Made by a program: the position numbers and the translations under genes
Shown: positions 42,210-50,713 of the stretch, in pieces
How the letters are laid out: the number at the start of each line of letters is the position of its first letter
Numbering within the stretch: the first letter of the stretch is position 1
Assembly: GCF_014640075.1 (NCBI RefSeq)
Contig: NZ_BMGG01000010.1
Span: forward strand, 186,001 to 250,000
Direction: 5' to 3'
Source: Chelatococcus reniformis
Lineage (GTDB): Bacteria > Pseudomonadota > Alphaproteobacteria > Rhizobiales > Beijerinckiaceae
DNA: 64,000 nt
Notes under the pieces: generated by a model
Told to the model about the DNA's origin: nothing
Database searches by the model: none
The model's input: the letters and a program-made list of their open reading frames with translations, nothing else

Positions 42210-43883
42210 ATGAAGCTCGTTAAGAGCCTTCTGCTTGGGTCGGCAGCAGGATTGTTTGCGGTGGCCGGCGCGCAGGCGGCGGATCTACCGATGACGAAGG
42301 CGGCGCCAGTTGAATACGTGAAGGTCTGCGCCGTTCACGGCGTCGGCTTCTTCTACATCCCCGGCACCGATACGTGTATCAAGATCGGTGGTCGCGCGCA
42401 GTTCCAGTATGAATTTGCGCAGTATCGGTCGCTCAACGGCGTCGATCGATCGAACTTCATCGGCGCCGGCCGTATCCAGGTGGATGCCCGTACCGCCACC
42501 GCGTGGGGCACTCTGCGCACCTTCATCCGCTTCGATATCGCCAGCCGCACCGGCAATCAGCACGGCTCGACGGGCGTGTTCCGTCAGTGGGGCCCGAACT
42601 CGTTCAACGCGACGGGCATCGATACCGCCAACCGCGCCAACAAGTACGTGGACGTCGACAAGGCGTTCATCCAGTTCGCCGGTCTCACCGCCGGCCGCGC
42701 CTCGTCGTTCTACGACTTCTACGCCAACGATATCGAGTTGACCGGCTTCTCGATCACCTCGGACGTCTGGTCGACCAACCTCCTGGCCTACACGTACCAT
42801 TTCGGCGACGGCTGGAGCGCCACGGTGTCGGCGGAGGATCCCTCGTTCCGCCGCATGCCGCTGTTTTCGGTCAACCCGCAGAGCGCGGTCCCGGGTGCCA
42901 ACCTCACGTTCGCCCAGCCGACGACGGGCAACATCTCCCCGTCGCTGGCGGCGCTGTGCACGGACGGGGGCGTCAATGGCTGCACTTACGGCTCGCCGGT
43001 CTACTTGTTCAACGCCGCCGGCGATCGCATCGGCTTCGCCAACGTCGATATCTCCCAGCGCCAGCAGCTGCCCGACTTCGTCGCCAACCTGCGCGTCGAC
43101 CAGGACTGGGGCTCGGCCCAGATCTCGGCCGCCGTGCACCAGGTCTCCATCGGCGGTTACAACAACCTCGGCGTCTATAACAACTCGGGCGTTCTGGTGT
43201 CGCCGGCGAACGTGGCCGCGGCGGGCGTCTACCCGCAGCGGCCCGAAGCGGCCTACGGCTACGCGGTCCAGGGCGGCGTGAAGTTCAATTTGCCGTTCCT
43301 GGCGCCGGGTGATGCCCTGTGGCTGCAGGCGGCCTATGCTCGCGGCGCCATGTCCTACACCGGCGTCAATAACCCGCTGGGCTACGACTTCTCGACCGGT
43401 GCCGGCATCGGCGGCGGCACCCGCTTCAACGTCTACACGTTGGACGGCTACGTCGACCCCAACAGCGGCGACATCAAGTTGACCAAGTCGTGGTCCGCGG
43501 CTGCCGCGTTCCTGCACTACTGGTCGCCGGAATGGCGGTCCGGCTTCGTCTTCACCTATGGTCAGCTGGACTATCCCGGCTCGGCGCGGACTGCCGGGCC
43601 GCTGGGCAACCTCTATGCCAACTCGGCCGGCAGCGTGACGGCCGCTTCGGCTGCCGCGGGCTCGACCAACATCGCCTTCAAGAGCTTCAACGAGATCGTC
43701 ACCATGGCCAATCTGGTCTGGTCGCCGGTCAAGGATCTCGATATCGGCGTCGAGGTTCTCTACCAGCGCATCGACGTGAAGGGCCGTGTGGTCGACAACA
43801 ACAAGTACGGCGCGCTCACGGGCAAGACCGTCAGCTTCGACGACAACTGGCTGACACGCTTCCGTATCGACCGCACCTTCTAG
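42210..43883 (+). CDS. Outer-membrane porin, rhizobial Porin_2 family
   Basis: This 557-aa beta-barrel porin gives passive passage through the outer membrane. It has a Sec signal (MKLVKSLLLGSAAGLFAVAGAQA) and the family-typical start of the mature chain, ADLPMTKAAPVEYVKVCAVHGVGFFYIPGTDTCIKIGGRAQFQYEF. It ends in an aromatic residue (RFRIDRTF), as required for barrel assembly. Two Cys near the N-terminus (VCAVHG and DTCIK) are characteristic of rhizobial porins. The ATG at 42210 has GGAGG upstream. The stop is followed by a dispersed hairpin repeat and a strong terminator. Confidence 0.93.
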   Translation: MKLVKSLLLGSAAGLFAVAGAQAADLPMTKAAPVEYVKVCAVHGVGFFYIPGTDTCIKIGGRAQFQYEFAQYRSLNGVDRSNFIGAGRIQVDARTATAWGTLRTFIRFDIASRTGNQHGSTGVFRQWGPNSFNATGIDTANRANKYVDVDKAFIQFAGLTAGRASSFYDFYANDIELTGFSITSDVWSTNLLAYTYHFGDGWSATVSAEDPSFRRMPLFSVNPQSAVPGANLTFAQPTTGNISPSLAALCTDGGVNGCTYGSPVYLFNAAGDRIGFANVDISQRQQLPDFVANLRVDQDWGSAQISAAVHQVSIGGYNNLGVYNNSGVLVSPANVAAAGVYPQRPEAAYGYAVQGGVKFNLPFLAPGDALWLQAAYARGAMSYTGVNNPLGYDFSTGAGIGGGTRFNVYTLDGYVDPNSGDIKLTKSWSAAAAFLHYWSPEWRSGFVFTYGQLDYPGSARTAGPLGNLYANSAGSVTAASAAAGSTNIAFKSFNEIVTMANLVWSPVKDLDIGVEVLYQRIDVKGRVVDNNKYGALTGKTVSFDDNWLTRFRIDRTF

Positions 43884-43884
43884 A

Positions 43885-43978
43885 GCGCTTCTTGATCGGG
43901 AGAATCGCTACAGTTTCAAAGGCTTGGAGCATTTCTAACCGATCAGATGATTCCATCTGGTCGGGAAATGCTCCAAGC
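43885..43978. repeat. Hairpin repeat of Hyphomicrobiales type after the porin gene
   Basis: GCTTGGAGCATTTC (43922) and GAAATGCTCCAAGC (ending 43978) are perfect inverted arms. An inner second pair, CCGATCAGATG/CATCTGGTCGG, has one mismatch. The stem would be about 27 bp long. A smaller pair, AGCGCTTC...AATCGCT, precedes it. Such repeats recur between genes of this order. Confidence 0.75.
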
Positions 43979-44005
43979 GCCGGCCCGCCCGACGCGACGA
44001 TCCAG

Positions 44006-44031
44006 AAGCCCCGGCCGCCAGGCCGGGGCTT
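44006..44031 (+). terminator. Strong hairpin terminator downstream of the porin
   Basis: AAGCCCCGGCC-GCCA-GGCCGGGGCTT has an 11-bp perfect stem with a 4-nt loop, followed by TTGCCC. The U-run is short, so termination may be partial. Confidence 0.75.
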
Positions 44032-44176
44032 TGCCCTTCGGAGCCGACATCGGTCGAGATCATTTCGGTGCCGAAGCGCTCAATCCCGCGAACGAGGCTT
44101 ATCGCGCCAGCGCTCCCGCACCGTACACGAGGCCGACTGGCGAGATGCAAGCTCGACGCCCTTCGCCGCCGGTCGA

Positions 44177-44575
44177 TCAGGTGGATTGGGGAAGGCGCGC
44201 GATGACCTTGATCTCGAAATCGAAGCCTGCCAGCCAGTTCACGCCGACCGCAGTCCAGTTCGGGTAGGGCGCCTCACCGATCGCCTTCGCACGCACGGCG
44301 AAGAACGTTTCCCATTGCGCCGAGGGATCGGTGTGGAAGCTGGTCACGTCGACCACATCGTCGAACGTGGCGCCGGCGGCCTTCAGCACGGCCGTCAGGT
44401 TATCGAAGGCAAGCTGAACCTGCTTTTCGAAGTCCGGCTCGGGCGAGCCGTCTTCGCGGCTGCCGACCTGACCCGAGACGAAGAGAAGGTCGCCGGAGCG
44501 GATCGCCGCCGAATAACGGTTGATTTCGTAGAGCGCCTGCCGGCCGGCAGGGAAGATCGCTTCGCGTTTCGCCAT
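44177..44575 (-). CDS. RidA (YjgF/YER057c/UK114) family protein
   Basis: This 132-aa trimeric RidA-type protein hydrolyses reactive enamine/imine intermediates to ketoacid and ammonia in characterised members. Recognisable segments are YSAAIRSGDLLFVSGQVG, the middle FEKQVQLAFDNLTAVLKAAGATFDDVVDVTSFHTD, and PNWTAVGVNWLAGFDFEIKVIARLP. The catalytic Arg of the RidA subfamily is not clearly in place, so it may belong to another Rid subgroup. The ATG at 44575 is the family start. It is divergent from a TetR gene with tandem operators between them. Confidence 0.88.
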   Translation of the reverse strand: MAKREAIFPAGRQALYEINRYSAAIRSGDLLFVSGQVGSREDGSPEPDFEKQVQLAFDNLTAVLKAAGATFDDVVDVTSFHTDPSAQWETFFAVRAKAIGEAPYPNWTAVGVNWLAGFDFEIKVIARLPQST

Positions 44576-44728
44576 CGGTTTGCTCCTCGACAGGGTAGAG
44601 CAGGCCATGCCTTTTCCGGGCGACGCGGCCGCGTCATCGGCGGTGCCACGTCCACGCGGTCTGGGCTTCGGGCCCTCTGCACGCACGGGGCGAGGGTTGA
44701 TATGCGCCCCATACGACGGCATATTTGT

Positions 44729-44767
44729 ACATACGCGTCGTATGTCAATACGCATACGCGGCGTATG
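44729..44767. promoter_or_regulatory. Tandem CATACG-N3-CGTATG operators between ridA-like and TetR genes
   Basis: ACATACGCGTCGTATGT (44729-44745) and CATACGCGGCGTATG (44753-44767) are perfect inverted repeats with 3-bp spacers. Their centres lie 23 bp apart, about two helix turns. The second ends 19 bp before the TetR start. They are probably bound by that TetR and control both directions. Confidence 0.75.
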
Positions 44768-44786
44768 TCACTGACAGGAGGGGCCG

Positions 44787-45383
44787 TTGGTCGCGAGGCG
44801 GCGCGCGCAGATGGTGGAGGAAACGCGTGCCAAGCTCATCCGAGCCGCCCGGACCGCCTTCGCCGCAGAGGGCTATGCGGGGGCGTCGATGGACGACCTG
44901 ACCGCCGAAGTGGGCCTGACGCGGGGCGCGCTCTACTACAACTTCGGCGACAAGAAGGGCCTGCTGCAAGCAGTGATCGATCAAATCGACTCCGAGATGG
45001 TGGCCCGCATGCGCGCCGTCCACGACCGGGCGCCGACCCGCTGGCTCGGACTTCTCGACGAGAGCGTCGCCTATATCGAGATGGCGTTGGAGCCGGACAT
45101 CCAGCGCATCATGCTGCTGGACGGGCCAGCCGTGCTCGGTGATCCGTCGCGCTGGCCCAATCAGACAGCGTGCCTTCGCACGACGACGCAGACGATCCAG
45201 GCCCTCATCGACGAGGGAACGGTCAGCCCGATGGATGCGGAGGCCGCCGCCCGGCTTCTCAATGGCGCGGCGCTCAACGCCTCGCTCTGGATTGCCGCAG
45301 CGGACGATCCACACGCCGTCTTCGCCAAGGCGGTGGAGGCTTTTCGACATCTCGCGGTCGGTTTGCTGCGAACCGGGGACTGA
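44787..45383 (+). CDS. TetR-family regulator next to the RidA-like gene
   Basis: This 198-aa regulator has a helix-turn-helix of TetR type (AARTAFAAEGYAGASMDDLTAEVGLTRGALYYNFGDKKGLLQAVI) and the C-terminal TetR_C-like part typical of LLDGPAVLGDPSRW proteins. The start is a TTG at 44787 with GGAGGGG 5 bp upstream. The first ATG at 44811 lacks such a site. It lies directly behind two palindromes, so self-control is likely. A RidA partner suggests a signal linked to amine or imine metabolism. Confidence 0.88.
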   Translation: MVARRRAQMVEETRAKLIRAARTAFAAEGYAGASMDDLTAEVGLTRGALYYNFGDKKGLLQAVIDQIDSEMVARMRAVHDRAPTRWLGLLDESVAYIEMALEPDIQRIMLLDGPAVLGDPSRWPNQTACLRTTTQTIQALIDEGTVSPMDAEAAARLLNGAALNASLWIAAADDPHAVFAKAVEAFRHLAVGLLRTGD

Positions 45384-45458
45384 TCGCCACGGCCTTGCGC
45401 TCCGTGGACGCGGCGGTGCGGGTCAAGGCGGGCCTGACGCGGTGACGGTCGTCGGGTG

Positions 45459-47117
45459 TCAGCCGACGGCCGCGGCCGCGGCGCGTCCAGCGGTGCGGCC
45501 GGAGAACAGGCAGCCGCCGAGGAAGGTGCCTTCGAGCGCGCGGTAGCCGTGCAGGCCGCCGCCCCCGAAGCCGGCGGCCTCGCCGGCTGCGTAGAGGCCC
45601 GGAATGACCTCGCGGTCCTCGCCGAACACGCGACCCTCCAGGTCCGTCTCGAGGCCGCCGAGGGTCTTGCGCGTCAGGATGTGCAGCCGCACCCCGATCA
45701 GCGGTCCGTGGGCGGGATCGAGGATGCGGTGCGGCGGGGCGGTGCGGATCAGCTTGTCGCCGAGGGAGCGGCGGGCGTTGTGGATGCCCATCACCTGCGC
45801 GTCCTTGCCGAACGGATTGGCGAGCTCCCGATCGCGGGCCGTGATCTGGCGTTCGATGGCGGCGAGGTCGAGCAACCGAGCGCCGCTCAGCCGGTTCATG
45901 CCGGCGACAAGGTCGGCCAGGCTGTCGGCCACGACGAAGTCCTCGCCCTTGTCCTTGAAGGCCTCCACCGGCCCGGTGGCCCGGCGGCCGATGGCCCGCC
46001 GTGCCGTCAGCCGCCAGCTGCGGCCGGTGAGATCCGGGTTCTGCTCGGAACCGGAGAGGGCGAACTCCTTGCGGATGATGCTCTGGTTGAGGATGAACCA
46101 GCTGTAGTCGTAGCCGGTGCTCCTGAGGTGCGTGAGCGTGCCGAGGGTATCGTAGCCCGGGAAGTTGGGCGCCGGCAGCCGCCGACCCGTCGCGTCGAAC
46201 CACATCGAGGACGGGCCGGGAAGGATGCGGATGCCGTGCCGCTCCCAGATCGGGTTCCAGTTGCGGATGCCTTCCACGTAGTGCCACATGCGGTCGCGGT
46301 TGATGAGGCGCGCGCCGGCCGTCTCGGCGATGGCGAGCATGCGTCCGTCGACGTGCTTGGGCACGCCGGAGATCATGTGGGCCGGCGGCGGACCGAGACG
46401 CTCCGGCCAAGCCGCCCGCACCATGTCCTGATTGCCGCCGATGCCGCCCGCGGCCACGATCACCGCCTGCGCGGCAATGGCGAAGTCACCGACGGCCCCG
46501 CGCGAACTCGCGGCGCCGCGCTCGACTCCGCTGGGCTCCAGGATGGTGCCCTCGGCGCCGGTGACGGCGCCGCCGGTCCGCACCAGCCGGTCGACCTGGT
46601 GCCGCCACAGGAAGCGCAGCCGGCCCGCCGCCTCGGCCTCACGGGCCCGGCGCGCGAACGGCTCCACCACGCCGGGCCCGGTGCCCCACGTCACATGGAA
46701 GCGCGGCACCGAGTTGCCGTGGCCGGTGGCATCGCCGCCACCCCGCTCGGCCCAGCCGACCACGGGGAAGAGCCGGTGGCCCATCTGGCGCAGCCAGGCG
46801 CGCTTCTCGCCTGCGGCGAAGGCGACGTAGGCCTCGGCCCAGCGGCGCGGCCACAGGTCATCCTCGCGATCGAAGCCCGCGGCGCCGAGCCAGTCCTGCC
46901 AGGCGAGCGCGGCGCTGTCGCGAATGCGCATGCGCCGTTGCTCGGGCGTATCGACCAGGAAGAGGCCACCGAGCGACCAGAACGCCTGCGCCCCGAGGTT
47001 CTGCGCGGGCTCCTGATCCACGACGATGACCGAGCGGCCGGCGTCCGCGGCCTCGGTCGCCGCCACCAGCCCGGCAAGCCCCGCGCCGATGACCAGCACG
47101 TCGGTGGATTCGCGCAT
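45459..47117 (-). CDS. FAD-binding dehydrogenase (fumarate reductase/ketosteroid delta-1-dehydrogenase-like flavoprotein)
   Basis: This 552-aa flavoprotein has the N-terminal Rossmann motif VLVIGAGLAGLVAATEAADAGRSVIVVDQE, a central VIVAAGGIGGNQDMVRAAWP and a C-terminal FAD region (VIPGLYAAGEAAGFGGGGLHGYRALEGTFLGGCLFSGRTAG). The architecture is that of fumarate reductase and 3-ketosteroid delta-1-dehydrogenase flavoproteins, but the active-site residues are not conserved enough to call a substrate. The ATG at 47117 follows a GAGGAG. It is divergent from the sigma-54 activator gene and could be one of its targets, though I saw no -24/-12 site before it. Confidence 0.87.
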   Translation of the reverse strand: MRESTDVLVIGAGLAGLVAATEAADAGRSVIVVDQEPAQNLGAQAFWSLGGLFLVDTPEQRRMRIRDSAALAWQDWLGAAGFDREDDLWPRRWAEAYVAFAAGEKRAWLRQMGHRLFPVVGWAERGGGDATGHGNSVPRFHVTWGTGPGVVEPFARRAREAEAAGRLRFLWRHQVDRLVRTGGAVTGAEGTILEPSGVERGAASSRGAVGDFAIAAQAVIVAAGGIGGNQDMVRAAWPERLGPPPAHMISGVPKHVDGRMLAIAETAGARLINRDRMWHYVEGIRNWNPIWERHGIRILPGPSSMWFDATGRRLPAPNFPGYDTLGTLTHLRSTGYDYSWFILNQSIIRKEFALSGSEQNPDLTGRSWRLTARRAIGRRATGPVEAFKDKGEDFVVADSLADLVAGMNRLSGARLLDLAAIERQITARDRELANPFGKDAQVMGIHNARRSLGDKLIRTAPPHRILDPAHGPLIGVRLHILTRKTLGGLETDLEGRVFGEDREVIPGLYAAGEAAGFGGGGLHGYRALEGTFLGGCLFSGRTAGRAAAAAVG

Positions 47118-47336
47118 GCCATGCTCCTCGTTCGGGCGGCTCTGAGGGACGGACGATTGTCCTACGAATCGTCGCCGCGCCCAAGCCTTGCTCCGCGGGC
47201 GACCCGTTCGAGTTCAGCGGCCGGCGGCCGGCGAGCTCCGGACCGAAGCCGCCGTTTCCGGCCGGAGCGGCCGCAATTGACTTCGAACAAAGCGCGATGA
47301 CACTCTTTGCCAAAGTCTAGGGTGGAGACAATCGCG

Positions 47337-49220
47337 ATGGCGAACCCTGTGGCTCGCAACCACGCCGAGCGCGTGTTCTCAGTCGCGCGGAACGTTGCGG
47401 CCGTCATCGACGATTCCGGCATCGCGAGTTCCTGGCGGCGCTGCCTTGTCGACCACAAGCTGGACCCGGCCCGTCGCGGACCGCCCCGCACCTTAAGCCA
47501 ATCGGAGTTGAGGGAGCACGTCGCGCCGGTGGACAGGCTGATCCACCTCGCCATGCCCGAGCTCGAAGAGCTTTACCGGGTCCTGCGCAGCGCCGGCTAT
47601 TGCGTCAATCTGGCCGATACGAACGCAGCCATCCTGGTCAGCCGCCTGCCGGACGGTGAGGCCGCGGCCATCCTGCGGCGATGGAAGGTCCACACCGGAT
47701 CGGTCTTCTCCGAAACCGTCGAAGGCACCAACGGGCTGGGCACGGCGCTTGCCGAGCAACGCCCCGTCCTCGTGCATCGCGACGAGCATTTCCGCGAGCA
47801 ATGGTCCCAGTTCACCTGCGCGGTGGCGCCGCTGTTCGACCATGCCGGACAACTCACCGGGGCGGTGAACATCACCTCGTGCCGCGGCGACCTCGATCGC
47901 GGGGCGCATCAGCTCGCCTTTGCCGTCATGGCGCAGTCCGTGCGCCGTCTCGAGGAGACGATTTTCCGATCGCACTTCCGCGACGGCTGGATCGCAAGAT
48001 TGCCGGCCGAAGGCGGGGGCGGCCCAGTCCTGATCGCGTTCGACGATGACCGCCGGGTGCTCGGCGCCAGCCGCGCCGCGCGCCATGCCTTCGGCCTGTC
48101 GGACACGATGATCGCGGCGGGAACACCGCTGTCACAGCTTCTCGAGCTCGACGCCGCCGTCCCGTGGCGGTCGGACGAGCCGCAGGTGCTGCACGACCGC
48201 GCCGGACGGCGCCTCGGGCACGGCCAGATCTCGAGCCCCCCGCGCGCCCGTCCGCCGACCGCGGGGCGGCCCTCGGTGGGCACCGCCCAGGTCGGGGATC
48301 AGCGCTTCGCCGCGCTCCTGCAGCTCGCCGGCGGCGACCCGGCGCTGCGGCGCGGCGTCAAGCGGCTGATGATGGTCGCCGACGAAGACATCCCTGTCCT
48401 GTTGCAAGGCGAGACCGGCAGCGGCAAGGATGTCTTTGCCCGTGCGATCCACGCCGCCAGTGGCCGCGCCCAAGGGCGTTATGTGGCCTTGAACTGCGCG
48501 GCGCTGCCCGAGAGCCTGATCGACGCCGAGCTGTTCGGCTACGAGGCGGGGGCATTCACCGGCGCCCGGCGTGACGGCTGCAAGGGATTGGTGGCGCAGG
48601 CCGACGGCGGCACGTTGTTTCTCGACGAGGTCGGAGATATGCCGCTGGCGCTGCAGACGCGGTTGCTGCGCGTGCTGGAGAACCGGGAGGTCTGGCCGCT
48701 CGGCGCCGCCAAGCCGGTCAGGGTCGACATCCGGCTCATCAGCGCCACCCATCGCGACCTCGAGCTCATGATTGCCGACGGCGGCTTTCGCGCCGACCTC
48801 TACTACCGGCTGCGCGGCTTGCGGGTCGAGCTGCCGGCGCTGCGGATGCGAACCGACAAGGTCGAGGTGATCGCCCGGATCGCCGCCGAGGAGGCGCCCT
48901 GCGCTCGCTTGTCATCGGGCGCTCGCGAGTTGCTGCTGGCCCACCCGTTCCCCGGAAACATGCGGCAGCTGCGGCATGTGCTGCGGTTGGCCGGCTGCAC
49001 CGCGGAAAACGGCCTCATCGTCGAGGCCGATCTCGACCTGCCGCCGAGCGCGCGTCGGGCGCCGCTGCCCGACCTCGAAGCGGCCGAGCGCAACGTCATC
49101 GTCGCGACGCTCCGCGTGCACCCGGGTCGCATGGAGGATGCGGCGCGGGCGCTGAACATCAGCCGCGCCACGCTCTACCGCAAGATCAAGGCCCTGAAGA
49201 TCTCCCCGCCAGGAGAGTAG
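47337..49220 (+). CDS. AcoR-like sigma-54-dependent transcriptional activator
   Basis: This 627-aa enhancer-binding protein has three parts. An N-terminal AcoR/GAF-type sensor has [13 protein letters not shown] and the [22 protein letters not shown]-like block. A central AAA+ domain has Walker A GETGSGKD at about residue 358, GAFTGA at 405-410 (the sigma-54 contact loop) and Walker [14 protein letters not shown]-terminal Fis-type helix-turn-helix has [23 protein letters not shown]. The intact GAFTGA means it should open sigma-54 promoters. The ATG at 47337 follows GGAGA. The nearest clear sigma-54 promoter precedes the LLM monooxygenase at 49378-50478, which makes that gene a likely target. 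Confidence 0.93.
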   Translation: MANPVARNHAERVFSVARNVAAVIDDSGIASSWRRCLVDHKLDPARRGPPRTLSQSELREHVAPVDRLIHLAMPELEELYRVLRSAGYCVNLADTNAAILVSRLPDGEAAAILRRWKVHTGSVFSETVEGTNGLGTALAEQRPVLVHRDEHFREQWSQFTCAVAPLFDHAGQLTGAVNITSCRGDLDRGAHQLAFAVMAQSVRRLEETIFRSHFRDGWIARLPAEGGGGPVLIAFDDDRRVLGASRAARHAFGLSDTMIAAGTPLSQLLELDAAVPWRSDEPQVLHDRAGRRLGHGQISSPPRARPPTAGRPSVGTAQVGDQRFAALLQLAGGDPALRRGVKRLMMVADEDIPVLLQGETGSGKDVFARAIHAASGRAQGRYVALNCAALPESLIDAELFGYEAGAFTGARRDGCKGLVAQADGGTLFLDEVGDMPLALQTRLLRVLENREVWPLGAAKPVRVDIRLISATHRDLELMIADGGFRADLYYRLRGLRVELPALRMRTDKVEVIARIAAEEAPCARLSSGARELLLAHPFPGNMRQLRHVLRLAGCTAENGLIVEADLDLPPSARRAPLPDLEAAERNVIVATLRVHPGRMEDAARALNISRATLYRKIKALKISPPGE

Positions 49221-49234
49221 GGCTCGCGTGCATC

Positions 49235-49266
49235 GGCCTCTCTCCCCGCGGGCGGGGAGAGAGGCC
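49235..49266. terminator. Perfect 32-bp palindrome between convergent genes, probable bidirectional terminator
   Basis: GGCCTCTCTCCCCGC and its exact inverse GCGGGGAGAGAGGCC meet around a central GG. The hairpin lies 14 bp after the activator stop and 111 bp before the 3' end of the monooxygenase gene. The lack of a T-run makes the mechanism uncertain. Confidence 0.55.
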
Positions 49267-49269
49267 TTC

Positions 49270-49375
49270 GCTAGTGCATTTCCGCGTTTCTTCGAATCGC
49301 CGAAATGCTCTATCTGTTTGATTTGTCGCGTTTTCTTCACGCGAACCGGCGTCCACTTCGCTCGAAAACGCTCTA
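49270..49375. repeat. Second dispersed repeat, inverse copy of the one at 25114
   Basis: GCATTTCCGCGTTTCTTCGA, GCGTTTTCTTCACGCGAACC and TTCGCTCGAAAACGCTCT are the complement-oriented versions of the elements at 25114-25167, with additional sequence. It ends 2 bp before the stop of the LLM monooxygenase gene. Confidence 0.7.
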
Positions 49376-49377
49376 GG

Positions 49378-50478
49378 TCAAGCGGCCTTGTCGATGGCTG
49401 GCCTGAGGTGAGCGAGGCGCGGCAGCACCTCCTGCTTCAGAAGCCGCAGCGAATTGTGCCACGCCTCCGGCTTGTGCTTGTAGTCGAAGCCGAACACCAA
49501 GAGCGTGCCGAAGCCGCCGACCTCGTCGTAGATCTTCTCGATCTTCTCGGCCACGGTGGCCGGCGAGCCGACGATCCAGTTGTGCTTGGCGCAATATTCG
49601 ACGGTGACGTCGCTGTCCGGCACGTCCGGCGCGTGCTTGAGATAGTCCTTGAAGCCGAAGTGGCCGAGCAATTGCAGAAAATACTCGCCCATCATGCGGC
49701 CCATCATGTCGCCGACCGACAGGCGCCAGGCTTCCTCGTCGGTATCGGCGACGAACACCTCGCGCACCATCCGCCAATCCTGTCGGTTCGGCTTGCGCCC
49801 GGTCTTGGCGGCACCGAATTCGACGGAGTCCCAATGGCTCGACACGTAGGCGGGGTTGAGGTTGAGGCTCATCGGGATGTAGCCGCGTTCGCCGGCGAGC
49901 TTCAGCGTATCGGATCCCTTGCTCAGGCCGGCCACCGCGATCGGCGGATGGGGCGCCTGGACTGGCTTGATATGGGGCTTGAGAAAGTCGAACATCACGT
50001 CGGGCTTCGAGACCGTCCAGTATTTCCCGGTATAGGTCCACGGCGCGTCGTCGGCCCACAGCTTGAGGATGATCTCCAGCGCTTCGCGCGTCATGTCGCG
50101 GTTCTGGCCGGACATGCCGTCGACGTTGAACATCGCCCAGTCGCTCGGCAGCCCTGAGGCAGCAACCCCGAAATTCAGCCGCCCGCCGGAGAGGTGGTCG
50201 AGCATCGCCACGCGATTGGCGAGCTCGGCGGGATGGTGGTAGGGCAGCAGGAAGCCGCCCGGGCCGAGGCGAATGTTCTTGGTTTGCAGGAAGGCCTGCG
50301 CGAGCAGCAGGTCCGGGGCCGGATGCGGTTCCCACGGGGCCGTGTGGTGCTCGCCGATCCATCCTTCCTGGTAGCCGAGCTCATCGGCCCAGCGCAGCAC
50401 CTGGAGGTCCCAGTCGTGCCCCTCCTTCAGCCCGCACTCCGGCGGGTGCGACGGCATGGTGAAGTAGCCGATCTCCAT
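49378..50478 (-). CDS. LLM-class flavin-dependent monooxygenase (bacterial luciferase-like)
   Basis: This 366-aa TIM-barrel flavoprotein is of the luciferase-like family. Visible blocks are GYFTMPSHPPE, GYQEGWIGEHHTAPWEPHPAPDLLLAQAFLQTKNIRLGPGGFLLPYHHPAELANRVAMLDHLSGGRLNFGVAASGLP and WIVGSPATVAEKIEKIYDEVGGFGTLLV. Such enzymes use reduced FMN to oxygenate aldehydes, ketones, terpenes or heterocycles. The ATG at 50478 has AGAGGAAA upstream. A canonical sigma-54 promoter lies 62 bp upstream of the start and two palindromic upstream sites lie beyond it. Expression therefore probably depends on the AcoR-like activator. A flavin reductase is not adjacent. Confidence 0.9.
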   Translation of the reverse strand: MEIGYFTMPSHPPECGLKEGHDWDLQVLRWADELGYQEGWIGEHHTAPWEPHPAPDLLLAQAFLQTKNIRLGPGGFLLPYHHPAELANRVAMLDHLSGGRLNFGVAASGLPSDWAMFNVDGMSGQNRDMTREALEIILKLWADDAPWTYTGKYWTVSKPDVMFDFLKPHIKPVQAPHPPIAVAGLSKGSDTLKLAGERGYIPMSLNLNPAYVSSHWDSVEFGAAKTGRKPNRQDWRMVREVFVADTDEEAWRLSVGDMMGRMMGEYFLQLLGHFGFKDYLKHAPDVPDSDVTVEYCAKHNWIVGSPATVAEKIEKIYDEVGGFGTLLVFGFDYKHKPEAWHNSLRLLKQEVLPRLAHLRPAIDKAA

Positions 50479-50539
50479 GTTCGTTTCCTCTTGATAGATT
50501 GATTGTCTGCAACGCGTCTTGAGCGCGTTCCGGAAGCAG

Positions 50540-50555
50540 AGCAATCGCCGTGCCA
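50540..50555 (-). promoter_or_regulatory. Sigma-54 (-24/-12) promoter of the LLM monooxygenase gene
   Basis: Minus-strand sequence TGGCACGGCGATTGCT has the invariant GG (50554-50553) and GC (50542-50541) exactly 10 nt apart and matches the RpoN consensus TGGCACG-N4-TTGC(A/T) fully. The predicted start is near 50530, giving a leader of about 50 nt. Confidence 0.88.
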
Positions 50556-50652
50556 GCGCTCAGCTCCCCGCTGGCCACAGCATCTTCAAGTGAATTTGGC
50601 GGGCATCGCCCACCTTTGAGGTCAGAGGAGCGCTGCGGAGCTTGTATGGGAG

Positions 50653-50689
50653 TCTCAGGGCTGAGAATGACGCGTCTCAATTCTGAGAC
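50653..50689. promoter_or_regulatory. Two GTCTCA-N4-TGAGAC upstream activator palindromes
   Basis: Site 1 is TCTCAGGGCTGAGA (50653-50666). Site 2 is GTCTCAATTCTGAGAC (50674-50689). Their centres are 22 bp apart, so they lie on the same DNA face, about 130 and 150 bp upstream of the predicted sigma-54 start. A further half-site GTCTCA is at 50709-50714. This is the distance expected for an enhancer of an AAA+ activator. Confidence 0.75.
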
Positions 50690-50713
50690 ACGACGTGCCG
50701 CGCGCGAGGCGTC

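Noticed and set aside
47118-47336. Possible sigma-54 promoter for the FAD dehydrogenase divergent from the activator
   Set aside because: No GG-N10-GC match with the flanking consensus was found on either strand in this interval, and no GTCTCA palindrome.
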